In this document: in pieces, positions 33,068-44,936 of the stretch
How positions within the stretch are numbered: position 1 is the stretch's first letter
Layout of the letters: each line of letters starts with the position of its first letter
Assembly (NCBI RefSeq): GCF_900100155.1
Contig: NZ_FMTP01000004.1
Coordinates: 62,001 to 126,000 of the forward strand
From: Ancylobacter rudongensis
GTDB taxonomy: Bacteria > Pseudomonadota > Alphaproteobacteria > Rhizobiales > Xanthobacteraceae
DNA length: 64,000 nt
Direction of reading: 5' to 3'
Position numbers and translations under genes: made by a program
The notes under the pieces: model-generated
What the model was told of the DNA's origin: nothing
Seen by the model: only the letters and a program-made list of their open reading frames with translations
The model's database searches: none

Positions 33068-33658
33068 ATGTCTAACCGTCGTGTTCTGCTGCTCCTCGCC
33101 GCCTTCGTCGTCGGTGCCGTCGTCATCGTCGCCAGCGCGCTCACCTTGCTCCCGCCGGGCCCCGGCACGGTGACGAGCCAGGTTACGATCGGCGGCCCTT
33201 ACGAACTGATCGCCCAGGATGGGCAGGCGGTCACGCAGGAGACCTATGCCGGCAGTCCCACGCTGGTGTTTTTCGGGTTCACCCATTGTCCCGACATCTG
33301 CCCCACCGCACTCTATGAGATGTCGCAGCTCTTCGAGGAGCTGGGTCCCGATGCCCGCAAGGCGACGGGACTGTTCATCACCGTCGATCCCGAGCGGGAC
33401 ACGCCGGAGGTGTTGAAGGCCTATCTTGGGAGCTTCCACCCGAGCATTCAGGGCCTGAGCGGCACACCGGAGCAGATCGCCGCCGTCACGCGGGCCTATC
33501 GCGCCTATGCCAAGAAGGTGCCCACCCAGGGTGACGACTACACCATGGACCACACGGCCATTGTGTATCTCATGGACAAGGATGGCCGGTTCGTCGCCCC
33601 CTTCAACTTGAAGCGGCCCCCAGAGGAGGCCGCGGCCGAACTGCGCCGCTACTTCTGA
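33068..33658 (+). CDS. SCO1/SenC-family copper chaperone
   Basis: A 196-residue protein anchored by one N-terminal membrane helix (residues 6-28) with a periplasmic thioredoxin-like domain. The copper-binding CPDIC motif (in GFTHCPDICPTAL, about residue 80) and the distant histidine in YTMDHTAIVYLMD are present, so copper binding should be intact. SCO proteins deliver copper to the CuA site of cytochrome oxidase subunit II or act as thiol reductases. Notably the gene is about 20 kb from the cox cluster. Its last 56 bases overlap the end of the convergent glycosyltransferase gene. ATG 33068 is chosen over an upstream start at 33017. Confidence 0.92.
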   Translation: MSNRRVLLLLAAFVVGAVVIVASALTLLPPGPGTVTSQVTIGGPYELIAQDGQAVTQETYAGSPTLVFFGFTHCPDICPTALYEMSQLFEELGPDARKATGLFITVDPERDTPEVLKAYLGSFHPSIQGLSGTPEQIAAVTRAYRAYAKKVPTQGDDYTMDHTAIVYLMDKDGRFVAPFNLKRPPEEAAAELRRYF

Positions 33659-35546
33659 ACCTTACGACCGGCCGCAGCCGCTGCCGCCGGCGCGAGGTGC
33701 GCGCCAGCCCGTGCTCGGTCTTCGCCCAGCGGGAGGGAGCAATTGCCAGCTCGACAAGGGCGCGCCAGGCGGCGGCGGACATCATCAGCCAGTAAACCGG
33801 CATCAGCGCCGCGACGCGGGCGATGCCGGGGACGCCTCGTCGGTGCATGCCCATGAAGGTGGACAGCACCACACCTAGAAGCCCCGCAAGCAGCACGCCG
33901 AACCAGATGGCGTCGAGCAGGCTCGCCATGAAGGACGGGTATTGCCTTGGCGCGGCCACCAGATCGAGCAGCAGCGAGACGACCAGCACCGGATGCAGCA
34001 GTGCCGCCGCCGTGCCGCTGCCGAGCAGGAAGAGCAGCGTCAGCGTGCCTGGCCATCCGGCCGTGCGGCCCATAAGCAGCGGCTGGCGCGCATGCACCAG
34101 AAGGGTCTGCATCCATCCCTTGTACCAGCGCGTGCGCTGGCGCATCCACGCACCGAGCCGGCGCGGCGCTTCCTCGTCCGTCGCCGAGGCGATGACCTCG
34201 GTGCCCCAGCCGGCTCGTGCGAGCCGGACGCCGAGATCGGCATCCTCTGTGACATTGAACGGGTCCCATCCGCTGACGGCATCCAAAGCCTCACGGCGGA
34301 AATGGTTGGACGTCCCGCCAAGCGGCAGCGGTAGCCGGCAGCGGCCGAGCATGGGGAGCACGACGTCGAAATAGCCGGCATATTCGGCGGCGAACTGCTG
34401 GGGGATCCAGCCATCGGCGAGATTGTCGATGACGAGCCGCGCCTGAACGCAGCCTATGCGCTGGTTCCTCCGCGCTTTGAGAGCGGTACAGACCTGCCGC
34501 AGTTGCAGCGGATCGGGCACATCCTCCGCATCATAGATGCCGACCACCGCGCCACGGGCAAAGGGCAGGGCGGCATTCAAGGCCTTCGGCTTAGTCCGTG
34601 GCCCGACATCGGGTGCGACGATCACCTCGAAGCCGGGGCGACGGGCGTGCAAGGCCAGTGCAGTCGCTGTCGGTTCGTCATCGGCCTCGATGACCAGCAG
34701 CACCTGGAGTTTCTCTCTGGGATAATCGAGTGCGTACAGGGCATCGACAAGCTGCGGCACCACCCGTGCCTCGCGATAGAGCGGAACGATCAGGCTGTAA
34801 TCGGGCAGTGCTCCGTCGTCACGCATGGGGCGTGGCGGGGCCTGCGGCGGCGTCGTGCACGCGGCGAGTTTCAACGTCGCGCTGCCGACGAGCATCAGCG
34901 CCACGAGCCCGGGCAGTACCCATGCGCCGAAGAACGAGGTTGCCGTTGCGGTAAGGAAGAGGGCCGCCAGGGCGAGGGCGGCAAGGCCGAAGAGATAGCG
35001 CGACGTCGTCAGCGTTCCGGCCGACAGGCGGGGCTGGCAATCCCGCAGCTCGAAGGCGGCGCTCCAGCCGAGTTGTCGTGCGAAGCGCCATCGCACGAAG
35101 CTGGCCAGCCGTTCAGGCGTCGTCAGGCTCACCCGGCGCCGCAACTCCGGCCGCTCGTCCAGCGTCGCCGCCAAATGGCGCAGTCGCCGCCCACGGGCGG
35201 CGATGACGAGCCGCCCATCCGCCGCGCGCATCACGCCGCTGCGCGGAACGGCGACCACATCCCTGGCACTGAGCCGCGCGGGTGCTGTGAAGATGGACGG
35301 GTCGAGCGGCTCAAAAGGCACGCCGAGCTGACGCGCCCCTGCTTCGGCAAGGTCGTCTGGCGAGACATGACCTGCCGCGAGCAGTGTCTCATCGATGCCG
35401 ACGCCGATCCGGTCTGCCCGACGCCGCGCGTTATGCAGCACGGATGGATCGAGCCGGTGCGCTATGCCGGCCGCTTCGACCGGGATGTCACCCAGGTCCA
35501 GCGCCTCAAGCGGGGCGCAAGCGCGCCCCCGTACCACCTGTGTCAT
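33603..35546 (-). CDS. Family 2 glycosyltransferase with N-terminal MshEN/GspE-N-like domain
   Basis: A 647-residue membrane protein. The first 160 residues resemble the N-terminal domain of type II secretion ATPases (RIGVGIDETLLAAGHVSPDDLAEAGARQLGVPFEPLD). Two membrane helices follow (about 185-230), then a processive GT2 catalytic domain: YSLIVPLYREARVV, LVIEADDEPT, the DXD-like YDAEDVPDP, TEDADLGVRLARAGW and the QXXRW site QRTRWYKGW, then three to four more helices. It likely makes or extends a surface polysaccharide. The 3' end overlaps the convergent SCO gene. It is divergent from the binding-protein gene at 35630. Confidence 0.85.
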   Translation of the reverse strand: MTQVVRGRACAPLEALDLGDIPVEAAGIAHRLDPSVLHNARRRADRIGVGIDETLLAAGHVSPDDLAEAGARQLGVPFEPLDPSIFTAPARLSARDVVAVPRSGVMRAADGRLVIAARGRRLRHLAATLDERPELRRRVSLTTPERLASFVRWRFARQLGWSAAFELRDCQPRLSAGTLTTSRYLFGLAALALAALFLTATATSFFGAWVLPGLVALMLVGSATLKLAACTTPPQAPPRPMRDDGALPDYSLIVPLYREARVVPQLVDALYALDYPREKLQVLLVIEADDEPTATALALHARRPGFEVIVAPDVGPRTKPKALNAALPFARGAVVGIYDAEDVPDPLQLRQVCTALKARRNQRIGCVQARLVIDNLADGWIPQQFAAEYAGYFDVVLPMLGRCRLPLPLGGTSNHFRREALDAVSGWDPFNVTEDADLGVRLARAGWGTEVIASATDEEAPRRLGAWMRQRTRWYKGWMQTLLVHARQPLLMGRTAGWPGTLTLLFLLGSGTAAALLHPVLVVSLLLDLVAAPRQYPSFMASLLDAIWFGVLLAGLLGVVLSTFMGMHRRGVPGIARVAALMPVYWLMMSAAAWRALVELAIAPSRWAKTEHGLARTSRRRQRLRPVVRFRSSGAVRPRPPLGAASS

Positions 35547-35629
35547 GCGGCGGCCCCTCGCCTAGTGGACACCAAGACGGTAGAACATCGCGGTGGCGCG
35601 GCAGCCGCCAAACCCAGCGCGAGGCCAGT

Positions 35630-36538
35630 GTGCGGTATTTTAGTCCGGTAGTTAAGCCCTGTTCGGTGAGGGCGTTTATCTTTGCCGTTGCCCTGGCGCT
35701 GGCGGCGCCACTGGACGCGGCATCGGCTCAATCGGCGCCGGCGCCGACACCGTCGGCCGACACCGCCGGGGCGGTGATGGTGCCCGGCTTCTGGGACCCG
35801 AAGCGGCGGCCGGAGCGGCCGGATGTCACCCGCCTGCCGGTCCAGATACGTTTTGTCACCACCGAGGACTATCCGCCCTTCAGCTTCCGCGGCGAGGACG
35901 GGCGCCCGACCGGCTTCAATGTCGACATCGCCCGCGCGATCTGCACCGAGCTTGCCATTCGTTGTACGCTTGAAATCCTGCCCTTCGAGCAACTCGTCGA
36001 GGCGCTGGACAGCGGCAAGGCGGATGCCGCCATCGCGGGTATCGCCATTTCCGCCGCCAGCCGCGAGCGCACGGATTTCTCCGATCGCTATTTCCGCTCG
36101 CCCGCCCGCTTCGTCGCCCGTCGCGGCGATCCGGCGCAGAAGGTGACGCCGGACGCGCTTGCCTCCAAATCGGTCGGCGTGGTCGCCGACACCGCGCACG
36201 AGGCCTATCTGCGCGACTTCTTCAACAAGATCGCCATCCGCCGCTTTCCCGATGCGGAAGCGGCGCGTGCCGCCTTGCAGAAGGGCGACATCGACCTGCT
36301 TTTTGGCGATGGCGTGCAACTCGCCCTGTGGCTCAACGGCACGGCCTCCGCCGGCTGCTGTGTCTTTGTCGGTGGCCCCTTCACCGAGAGCCTTTATTTC
36401 GGCGAGGGGATGGGGATTGCGGTCAAGCGTGGCAACGACGCTCTGCGCCAGTCGCTGAACTACGCGCTGGCCCAGCTGTGGGAGGAGGGGGTGTACACCG
36501 ACCTCTACCTGCGCTGGTTCCCGATCAGCGTTTATTGA
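35630..36538 (+). CDS. Periplasmic amino-acid-type solute-binding protein (SBP_bac_3)
   Basis: A 302-residue exported protein. A signal peptide is followed by a Pro/Ala-rich linker, then the family 3 binding domain: FVTTEDYPPFSFRGEDGRPTGFNVDIARAICTEL, KADAAIAGIAIS and GVVADTAHEAYLRDFF. GTG 35630 is chosen because GAGG lies 5 bases ahead; GTG 35666 would give a shorter leader. No permease or ATPase is adjacent, so this is an orphan binding protein, perhaps a sensor-like or quinoprotein-associated one rather than a transporter subunit. The PGFWDPKRRPERPD region between signal and domain is unusual. Confidence 0.82.
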   Translation: MRYFSPVVKPCSVRAFIFAVALALAAPLDAASAQSAPAPTPSADTAGAVMVPGFWDPKRRPERPDVTRLPVQIRFVTTEDYPPFSFRGEDGRPTGFNVDIARAICTELAIRCTLEILPFEQLVEALDSGKADAAIAGIAISAASRERTDFSDRYFRSPARFVARRGDPAQKVTPDALASKSVGVVADTAHEAYLRDFFNKIAIRRFPDAEAARAALQKGDIDLLFGDGVQLALWLNGTASAGCCVFVGGPFTESLYFGEGMGIAVKRGNDALRQSLNYALAQLWEEGVYTDLYLRWFPISVY

Positions 36539-36626
36539 CGCGGACCGCCGCACTACCTAGAGCATGGGCCGAGGCGGCGCAGCCGCCTTTGACGTTTCAG
36601 TGAAGCCAAGCCCAGGAGGGCCTATC

Positions 36627-38285
36627 ATGACGGCGACCGCTCCGGTCGAAGATTTTGCAGTCGAACTGCGCACGCTGGCGGAGACCGCCGGCGCCTGGCC
36701 GTTCGAGGAAGCCCGCAAGATCGTCGAGCGTCTGAAGCGGAAACCCAAAGACGAGGTTCTGTTCGAAACCGGCTACGGCCCGTCCGGCCTGCCGCATATC
36801 GGCACTTTTGGCGAAGTGGCGCGTACCACCATGGTGCGTCACGCCTTCCACGTGCTGACCGAGGGCAAGATTCCGACGCGCCTGCTCTGCTTCTCCGATG
36901 ATATGGATGGCATGCGCAAGATTCCGGAAAACGTTCCGGACCCGGCGGCGCTGAAGCCCTATCTGCAAATGCCGCTCACCAAGGTGCCGAACCCGTTCGG
37001 CGGCGGCTATGAGAGCTTCGGCCACCACAATAATGCGATGCTCCGCCGGTTCCTCGACACGTTCGGCTTCGACTACGAATTCGCCAGCGCCACGGACTAC
37101 TACTTCTCCGGCAAGCTCGATGCCGTGCTGCTGAAGGCGGCGGAGAAGTACGAGGCCATCATGGAAGTGATGCTGCCGACGCTGGGCGAGGAGCGGCAGG
37201 CGACCTATTCGCCCTTCCTGCCGATTTCGCCGGTTTCCGGCCGCGTGCTCTATGTCCCGCTGAAGGCCGTTGACGCGAAGGCCGGCACCATCACCTTCAC
37301 GGACGAGGACGGGGTGGACAAGACCCTTCCCGTAACCGGCGGCCATGTGAAGCTGCAATGGAAGCCGGATTTCGGTGCCCGCTGGGCGGCGCTCGATGTC
37401 GATTTCGAGATGTTCGGCAAGGACCACCAGACCAACGCACCGATCTATGACCGGATCAGCGAAATCCTCGGCGGCATCGCGCCCGAGCATTTCGTCTATG
37501 AGCTGTTCCTCGACGAGAACGGCCAGAAGATCTCGAAGTCGAAGGGCAACGGCCTGACCATCGACGAGTGGCTGACCTATGCCAGCCCGGAGAGCCTGGC
37601 GCTGTATATGTTCCAGTCGCCGCGTTCGGCCAAGAAGCTGCATTTCGACGTGATCCCCAAGGCGGTGGATGAGTATTTCAGCTTCCTCGCCCGCTATCCG
37701 ACGCAGGACTGGAAGAACCGGCTCGGCAATCCTGTGTGGCACATCCATTCCGGCAACCCGCCGGTGGAGGAATTGCCGCTGAGCTTTGGCCTGATGCTCA
37801 AGCTCGCCTCGGCTTCCAATGCTGAGGACAAGGGCGTGCTCTGGCGCTTCATCGAGCGCTATGCGCCCGGCACGTCGCCGGAAACCCACCCGACCGTCGA
37901 CCAGCTGGCCGGCTATGCCGTGCGCTATTTCATCGACCGGGTGAAGCCGCACCGGAGCTATCGCCTGCCCGATGAGGTCGAGGCGCAGGCTCTGGCGCGG
38001 CTCGACGCGGCGCTGGCGGAAGTGGATGGCGAGGATCGCGATGCGATCCAGAACGCCGTGCTCGATGTCGGCCGCGCCGAGCCGCGCTACCAGGACCATA
38101 AGCGCAAGAGCCCGACCGGCGGGCCGGGCGTGACGTTCGCCTGGTTCAGCGCGCTTTATGAGCTGCTGCTCGGCGAGAAAGAGGGTCCGCGCTTCGGCGG
38201 TTTCGTCGCTGCCTATGGCATCCCGGAGACCCGTGCTTTGATCGCCCGGGCGCTGGCCGGCGAACTGGCCAAGGGGGCGGCATAG
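36627..38285 (+). CDS. lysS: Lysyl-tRNA synthetase, class I
   Basis: A 552-residue synthetase of the archaeal-type class I family that replaces the class II enzyme in many alphaproteobacteria. The HIGH-equivalent is HIGTFGE (about residue 57) and the KMSKS-equivalent KISKSKGNG (about residue 300). Other family marks are [12 protein letters not shown] and [21 protein letters not shown]. It charges tRNA-Lys with lysine in the cytoplasm. AGGAGGG stands 7 bases before ATG 36627. It is followed after 57 bases by a small membrane protein gene. Confidence 0.96.
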   Translation: MTATAPVEDFAVELRTLAETAGAWPFEEARKIVERLKRKPKDEVLFETGYGPSGLPHIGTFGEVARTTMVRHAFHVLTEGKIPTRLLCFSDDMDGMRKIPENVPDPAALKPYLQMPLTKVPNPFGGGYESFGHHNNAMLRRFLDTFGFDYEFASATDYYFSGKLDAVLLKAAEKYEAIMEVMLPTLGEERQATYSPFLPISPVSGRVLYVPLKAVDAKAGTITFTDEDGVDKTLPVTGGHVKLQWKPDFGARWAALDVDFEMFGKDHQTNAPIYDRISEILGGIAPEHFVYELFLDENGQKISKSKGNGLTIDEWLTYASPESLALYMFQSPRSAKKLHFDVIPKAVDEYFSFLARYPTQDWKNRLGNPVWHIHSGNPPVEELPLSFGLMLKLASASNAEDKGVLWRFIERYAPGTSPETHPTVDQLAGYAVRYFIDRVKPHRSYRLPDEVEAQALARLDAALAEVDGEDRDAIQNAVLDVGRAEPRYQDHKRKSPTGGPGVTFAWFSALYELLLGEKEGPRFGGFVAAYGIPETRALIARALAGELAKGAA

Positions 38286-38342
38286 CCCCGATGCGCAGGG
38301 GGCCGGCCGGGCACGTCCCGGCTGGCAAAGGGGGCGGGTGAC

Positions 38343-38891
38343 ATGTCCAGGCGGCGCAAAGGGCAGATCGATCTCCGGGTGGACGACCCGCAGCAACTGC
38401 TCGACATGCTGGATCCATTTCCATTCCGCGAGCGCGGACTGGATAGCGAGGTCGACGAGTATATTTGCGAGCATGCCGCCGAGGTGCCGCCGGAGCTTGC
38501 GCTCGCCATCACCATCCATCTGCCGCCGGCACAATGGCAGGGCATTCTGGCGCAGAGCCTGCCGGGCGTCGTCCGGCAGCACTTCCACCAGCAGGCGAAA
38601 CGGCGCGGCAACGAACTGTCGCGCCTGTTCGCGCAAGGTCGCAAGGCGCTGCTGATCGGCCTCATCGTGCTCGGCCTGTGCCTTCTTGTCGGCCAGTCGC
38701 TGGTCAACCTGTTCCCCGAGTCACGCTTGGCTGGCGTTGTCATGGAAGGCCTCGTCATTCTCGGATGGGTGGCGAACTGGCGGCCGATGGAGATTTTCCT
38801 ATTCGACTGGTGGCCGCTGGTGCAGGAGCGCCGGCTCTATCGCCGCCTCGCCCAGGCCAATGTTGCCGTGGTGGCGCGCGAAGACGCCTGA
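38343..38891 (+). CDS. Hypothetical membrane protein
   Basis: A 182-residue protein. The N-terminal half is soluble and charged (IDLRVDDPQQLLDMLDPFPFRERGLDSEVDEYI), then two hydrophobic helices at about residues 103-122 and 130-147, and a C-terminal EIFLFDWWPLVQERRLYRRLA. This pattern recurs in uncharacterised alphaproteobacterial membrane proteins; I assign no function. It follows lysS by 57 bases in the same direction and may be co-transcribed with it. Confidence 0.75.
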   Translation: MSRRRKGQIDLRVDDPQQLLDMLDPFPFRERGLDSEVDEYICEHAAEVPPELALAITIHLPPAQWQGILAQSLPGVVRQHFHQQAKRRGNELSRLFAQGRKALLIGLIVLGLCLLVGQSLVNLFPESRLAGVVMEGLVILGWVANWRPMEIFLFDWWPLVQERRLYRRLAQANVAVVAREDA

Positions 38892-38965
38892 TCCCCGGAC
38901 AAATTCTTACGGATGGCTTGCGACAGTGCGGGCGCGTTCTCTATTTTGGCGCGAGAAGGCGGTCT

Positions 38966-39469
38966 ATGCCGAGAGTAAGGGCTATGACGTTGCGGCAGCT
39001 TGGTTTTCTTGGCACGGCGCTGGGCGCCACTTTCGGTCTGATGGTGGGTAGCGCCAGCGCCCAGTCGGTCCCAGCCGGCAGCTATCTCGAAAGCTGCCGG
39101 GAGGTGCGCGACGTCGCCGGGTGGCTGAAGGCAAGCTGCCGCGACCGCGCCGGCCGCTGGGTGGACGCGACCATGGCGATTGCCTGGTGTGCCCCCGGCA
39201 ATGACATCGTCAACGACAATGGCCGCCTGGTCTGCGGCGGTGCCGCTCGACTAGCTCCACCGCCTCCGCCCACCACCCCCTCGATGATCGAGCGCCCACC
39301 CTATGGCTCCTACATGGCGAGTTGCCGCGATGTGCGGATGGTCGCAGGCTGGCTGAAGGCGACCTGCCAGGATGCGCGCGGCCGCTGGGTCGATGCGACA
39401 ACGGCGGCGAGTTGGTGCACCGGCGGACGCGATATCGCCAATATCGACGGCCGCCTCACCTGCCGCTAA
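38966..39469 (+). CDS. Secreted protein with two tandem CVNH (cyanovirin-N homology) repeats
   Basis: A 167-residue protein with a signal peptide (to about residue 33, GSASAQ). Two repeats follow, about residues 36-90 and 112-167, each with SY(L/M)xSCR, AGWLKA(S/T)C, GRWVDAT and a closing C after NGRL or DGRL, separated by a Pro-rich linker. Each repeat has four cysteines and resembles a CVNH module, a carbohydrate-binding fold. It is likely periplasmic or extracellular and may bind glycans. ATG 38966 is chosen; ATG 38984 would give a shorter signal peptide. Confidence 0.78.
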   Translation: MPRVRAMTLRQLGFLGTALGATFGLMVGSASAQSVPAGSYLESCREVRDVAGWLKASCRDRAGRWVDATMAIAWCAPGNDIVNDNGRLVCGGAARLAPPPPPTTPSMIERPPYGSYMASCRDVRMVAGWLKATCQDARGRWVDATTAASWCTGGRDIANIDGRLTCR

Positions 39470-39503
39470 AGGCGCCGCTGCGCATCCCCCGCCGGGGTGA
39501 GGG

Positions 39504-41192
39504 TCAGCTGGCTGCGGCCCTGAGCGCGTTCTCCCGCAGCGCGCTTAACGTCGTCGTGGGGGTGATCGCCTCGGGATCGAGCTTCACATGCACGATGGAC
39601 GGCAGGCCGGAGGCGAAGGCGGCATCGAGCGCTGGCACGAAGGCATCGTCCGTTTCCACCGTGGCGCCGAAGCCGCCAAAGGCGCGGGCATAGGCGGCGA
39701 AATCCGGGTTTCTCAGCGTCGTCCCGAATACGCGGGAGGGGTATTCGCGTTCCTGATGCATGCGAATGGTGCCGTACATGCCGTTATCGACCACGACCGC
39801 AACGATCGGCGCGCCATACTGAACCGCTGTCGCAAACTCCTGCCCGGTCATTAGGAAATCACCGTCGCCGCACACCGCCACCACGGGCGTCTCGGGCTGC
39901 GAAATCTTGGCCGCTACCGCCGCCGGCAGGCCATAGCCCATCGACCCGGAGGTCGGGGCAAGCTGCGTTCCATAGGCGCGGAAGCGGTGGAAGCGGTGCA
40001 CCCAGATGGCGAAATTGCCGGCGCCGTTGCAGATGATCGTCTCTTTCGGCAAGGCGCCGAGATAGTGCACGAGGCTCGCCATCTGCACCGCGCCGGGATT
40101 GGCGGGGGGCGCCTCGGTCCATTCGAGATAGTCCGTCCGCGCCTGCGCCCGCCAGTCGCCCCAGGGCAATTCGTTGGGCGGCTGCACGCCTTCAAGCGCC
40201 GCGGCGAAGGCGCCTGCAGAGGCGTTGATGGCGAGCGCGGGCTGGTAGACCCGGCCCAGTTCCTCCGCATCGGCATGGACATGCACGAGCGGCACGCCAG
40301 GATCGGGAATACCGAACAGGCTGTAGCCCTGTGAGGGCACCTCGCCGAACCGCCCGCCGGCGAGGATGACGAGGTCGGCTGCTTTCAGCCGGGCGAGCAG
40401 CTTGGGGTTGGCGGAGAAGCCGATATCGCCGGCGAAACAGGCGTGATCGGCCGGGAACAGCATCTGACGGCGGAAGCTCACCGCCACCGGCAGGTCGAAG
40501 CGCTCGGCAAAGCGCTCCACCGAGGCGATGGCGCGCTCATTCCAGCGGGTGCCACCGAGGATCATCACCGGCCTTTCGGCGGCCCAGAGCAGGCGTTGGA
40601 GGCGCATCATGTCGGAAAGGCCGGGCCAGGTTTCGGCAGGCTCCACCGCGACGGCATCCGGCACGGCGGCGATCTCGCTCAGCACGTCTTCCGGCAAGGC
40701 GATCACCACGGGGCCGGGCCGCCCCTGCATCGCGACCCGGAAGGCGCGCGAGACGATTTCCGGTATGCGCGCCGCCTCGTCGATCTCCACCGCCCATTTG
40801 GCGAGCGGACCGAACACGGCGCGGTAATCGACCTCCTGGAAGGCCTCGCGCCCGCGCATGGAACGCGAGATCTGGCCCACGAACAGGATCATCGGCGTGG
40901 AATCCTGCTGCGCGATATGGATCCCCGAGCTCGCATTTGTGGCGCCCGGCCCGCGGGTGACGAAGCAGATGCCGGGCCGCCCGGAGAGCTTGCCGCAGGC
41001 CTCCGCCATCATCGCAGCGCCGCTCTCCTGCCGGCAGATAACGAAGTCGACATTGCTGTCGGATAGCGCGTCCAGCACGTCGAGATAGCTCTCGCCGGGC
41101 ACCCCGAAGGCCCGGGAGACGCCATTGGCGAGGAGGGCATCGACAAGCAGACGGGCGCCGGTGCGCGGGGCGGGGGAGGGCAGGGAGGTCAT
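39504..41192 (-). CDS. Thiamine-diphosphate-dependent enzyme, acetolactate synthase-like
   Basis: A 562-residue ThDP enzyme with three domains: N-terminal PYR domain with the catalytic Glu in RQESGAAMMAEA (about residue 55), a central Rossmann domain, and the C-terminal PP domain with the ThDP/magnesium motif GDGDFLMTGQEFATAVQ...NGMYGT. It looks like the biosynthetic-family large subunit but is not beside an ilvN-type small subunit, so another role (a decarboxylase or ligase such as for oxo-acids) is as likely as acetolactate synthesis. It is 88 bases downstream of a membrane protein gene on the same strand. All cofactor motifs are intact. Confidence 0.88.
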   Translation of the reverse strand: MTSLPSPAPRTGARLLVDALLANGVSRAFGVPGESYLDVLDALSDSNVDFVICRQESGAAMMAEACGKLSGRPGICFVTRGPGATNASSGIHIAQQDSTPMILFVGQISRSMRGREAFQEVDYRAVFGPLAKWAVEIDEAARIPEIVSRAFRVAMQGRPGPVVIALPEDVLSEIAAVPDAVAVEPAETWPGLSDMMRLQRLLWAAERPVMILGGTRWNERAIASVERFAERFDLPVAVSFRRQMLFPADHACFAGDIGFSANPKLLARLKAADLVILAGGRFGEVPSQGYSLFGIPDPGVPLVHVHADAEELGRVYQPALAINASAGAFAAALEGVQPPNELPWGDWRAQARTDYLEWTEAPPANPGAVQMASLVHYLGALPKETIICNGAGNFAIWVHRFHRFRAYGTQLAPTSGSMGYGLPAAVAAKISQPETPVVAVCGDGDFLMTGQEFATAVQYGAPIVAVVVDNGMYGTIRMHQEREYPSRVFGTTLRNPDFAAYARAFGGFGATVETDDAFVPALDAAFASGLPSIVHVKLDPEAITPTTTLSALRENALRAAAS

Positions 41193-41280
41193 GATCGTGG
41201 ACTCGGGCGCGACAAGAGGCCGGCACTCTAGAGCCGCCCGTGAACGAAGGCGAGTGGGCGCCGCCGGTCATCGTCGGTTC

Positions 41281-41763
41281 TCATGCGAAGCCGATCCAGC
41301 GCCCCGCGACGAGTATGGCCAGCCAGAGGAGGGCGGAAGCCGCCGCTGAGGCGCGCACCCCGACCGTCAGGGGGCCGCCGGCCAGAGCGCCGCGATAGGC
41401 CGGATTGACGTGCTGAATCGTCACATTCATCAGCGCCGCCCCCAGCAAGGCCAGCTTGATGAGGAACGCGCTGTTGTCGACATACTCGGCCGGTCTCACC
41501 GTGAACAGCCACAACCCTGTCACCACCGCAAGACCAACCCCGATTGCGGCGACGCGCGCATGTAGCGGGGCGATAACCACAAGCGGCACCTTCCTCAGGC
41601 CGCCAAGCAGCCGCAGGTCGAGCACGAGGATAGAGCCAAGCAGCAGCGACACGCCAAGTATGTGAGCGGCGTTCACCAGCAGATAGGCGATCCACGACGC
41701 CCGCAACCAGCGGGCGCCGGGCCAGCCGCCGAGCGCGGCGAGGAGGCTTCCGGTATCCTCCAA
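41281..41763 (-). CDS. Small membrane protein (DUF6644-like)
   Basis: A 160-residue protein with four hydrophobic helices. A conserved-looking histidine lies in AAHILGVSLLLGSI and another in HARVAAIGVGLAVVTG; these could bind heme or metal, but this is inference. It begins 7 bases after the DUF6152-type gene and is probably translated with it. Proteins of this kind commonly pair with small periplasmic DUF6152 proteins. No enzymatic role is known to me. Confidence 0.7.
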   Translation of the reverse strand: MEDTGSLLAALGGWPGARWLRASWIAYLLVNAAHILGVSLLLGSILVLDLRLLGGLRKVPLVVIAPLHARVAAIGVGLAVVTGLWLFTVRPAEYVDNSAFLIKLALLGAALMNVTIQHVNPAYRGALAGGPLTVGVRASAAASALLWLAILVAGRWIGFA

Positions 41764-41770
41764 GACGGCC

Positions 41771-42172
41771 TCACCTGCTGCCGATCCGCTCCGGGTACAT
41801 GTCGTAGTTCTTGCCGGCGATGGTGATGCGCACCGCCTTCATATGCGACTTGGCCTCGTCGCGGTTGCGATTGCCAAGCACGGTGATGGCTTCGCCCGGC
41901 TTGGCGGTGGCACCGGTGAAACCGGAATTGGCGGTCTGACGGGGATTGCCGAGATCGACTTGCCAGAGCGTACCATCCCGCGCGGTCACTTGCAGCGAGG
42001 GGTGCGGCGGCGCCATGGAGATGGTCGTGATCGTCCCTTCCAGCGTCATCTGCGCGCTCTCCGCCCAGCTCCATCCGTGATGGGCAAGGGCGGGGGCGGA
42101 AAGCGCCAGCAGTGTGGCAAGGCCGGTGCCGACAAGGGCGCGGCGCGTTCCGGGGCGGGTGATGGCAGACAT
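41771..42172 (-). CDS. DUF6152-type periplasmic protein
   Basis: A 133-residue exported protein with a signal peptide ending ALA before HHGWSWAE. The mature part is a small beta-rich domain: MTLEGTITTISMAPPHPSLQVTARDG, WQVDLGNP, GEAITVLGNR and MKAVRITIAGKNYDMYPER. The HHGW start of the mature chain and a later PPHP are typical of the DUF6152 group and could bind metal. It is paired with the membrane protein downstream. Function is unknown. Confidence 0.75.
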   Translation of the reverse strand: MSAITRPGTRRALVGTGLATLLALSAPALAHHGWSWAESAQMTLEGTITTISMAPPHPSLQVTARDGTLWQVDLGNPRQTANSGFTGATAKPGEAITVLGNRNRDEAKSHMKAVRITIAGKNYDMYPERIGSR

Positions 42173-42295
42173 GAAGCGGCTCCTGTCGTTAGGGAAGTCG
42201 CTTCAACTATGGTGCGCCATTGCGAGGGAGCGAGTCACCGATCGCTCACTTCTGCGCCAGCGCAGCTACCAGTCGGCCCTTCGGCCCCTGGAGCA

Positions 42296-44845
<2,550 letters not shown>

Positions 44846-44897
44846 TCAAGGCGAGACGCCGTGTTGCGCGTGCCACGCAGGCGCGCGTGACCGCAGT

Positions 44898-44926
44898 ACG
44901 ATAGGAGATTTTCCCTTTATTTTCAA
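44898..44926 (-). promoter_or_regulatory. Candidate sigma-70 promoter for gyrB
   Basis: On the minus strand TTGAAA (44926-44921) and TATCGT (44903-44898) are separated by 17 bases, in a short A/T-rich patch within GC-rich DNA. Transcription would start about 155 bases before gyrB. It would let gyrB be expressed apart from recF. Confidence 0.4.
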
Positions 44927-44936
44927 GGATACATGC

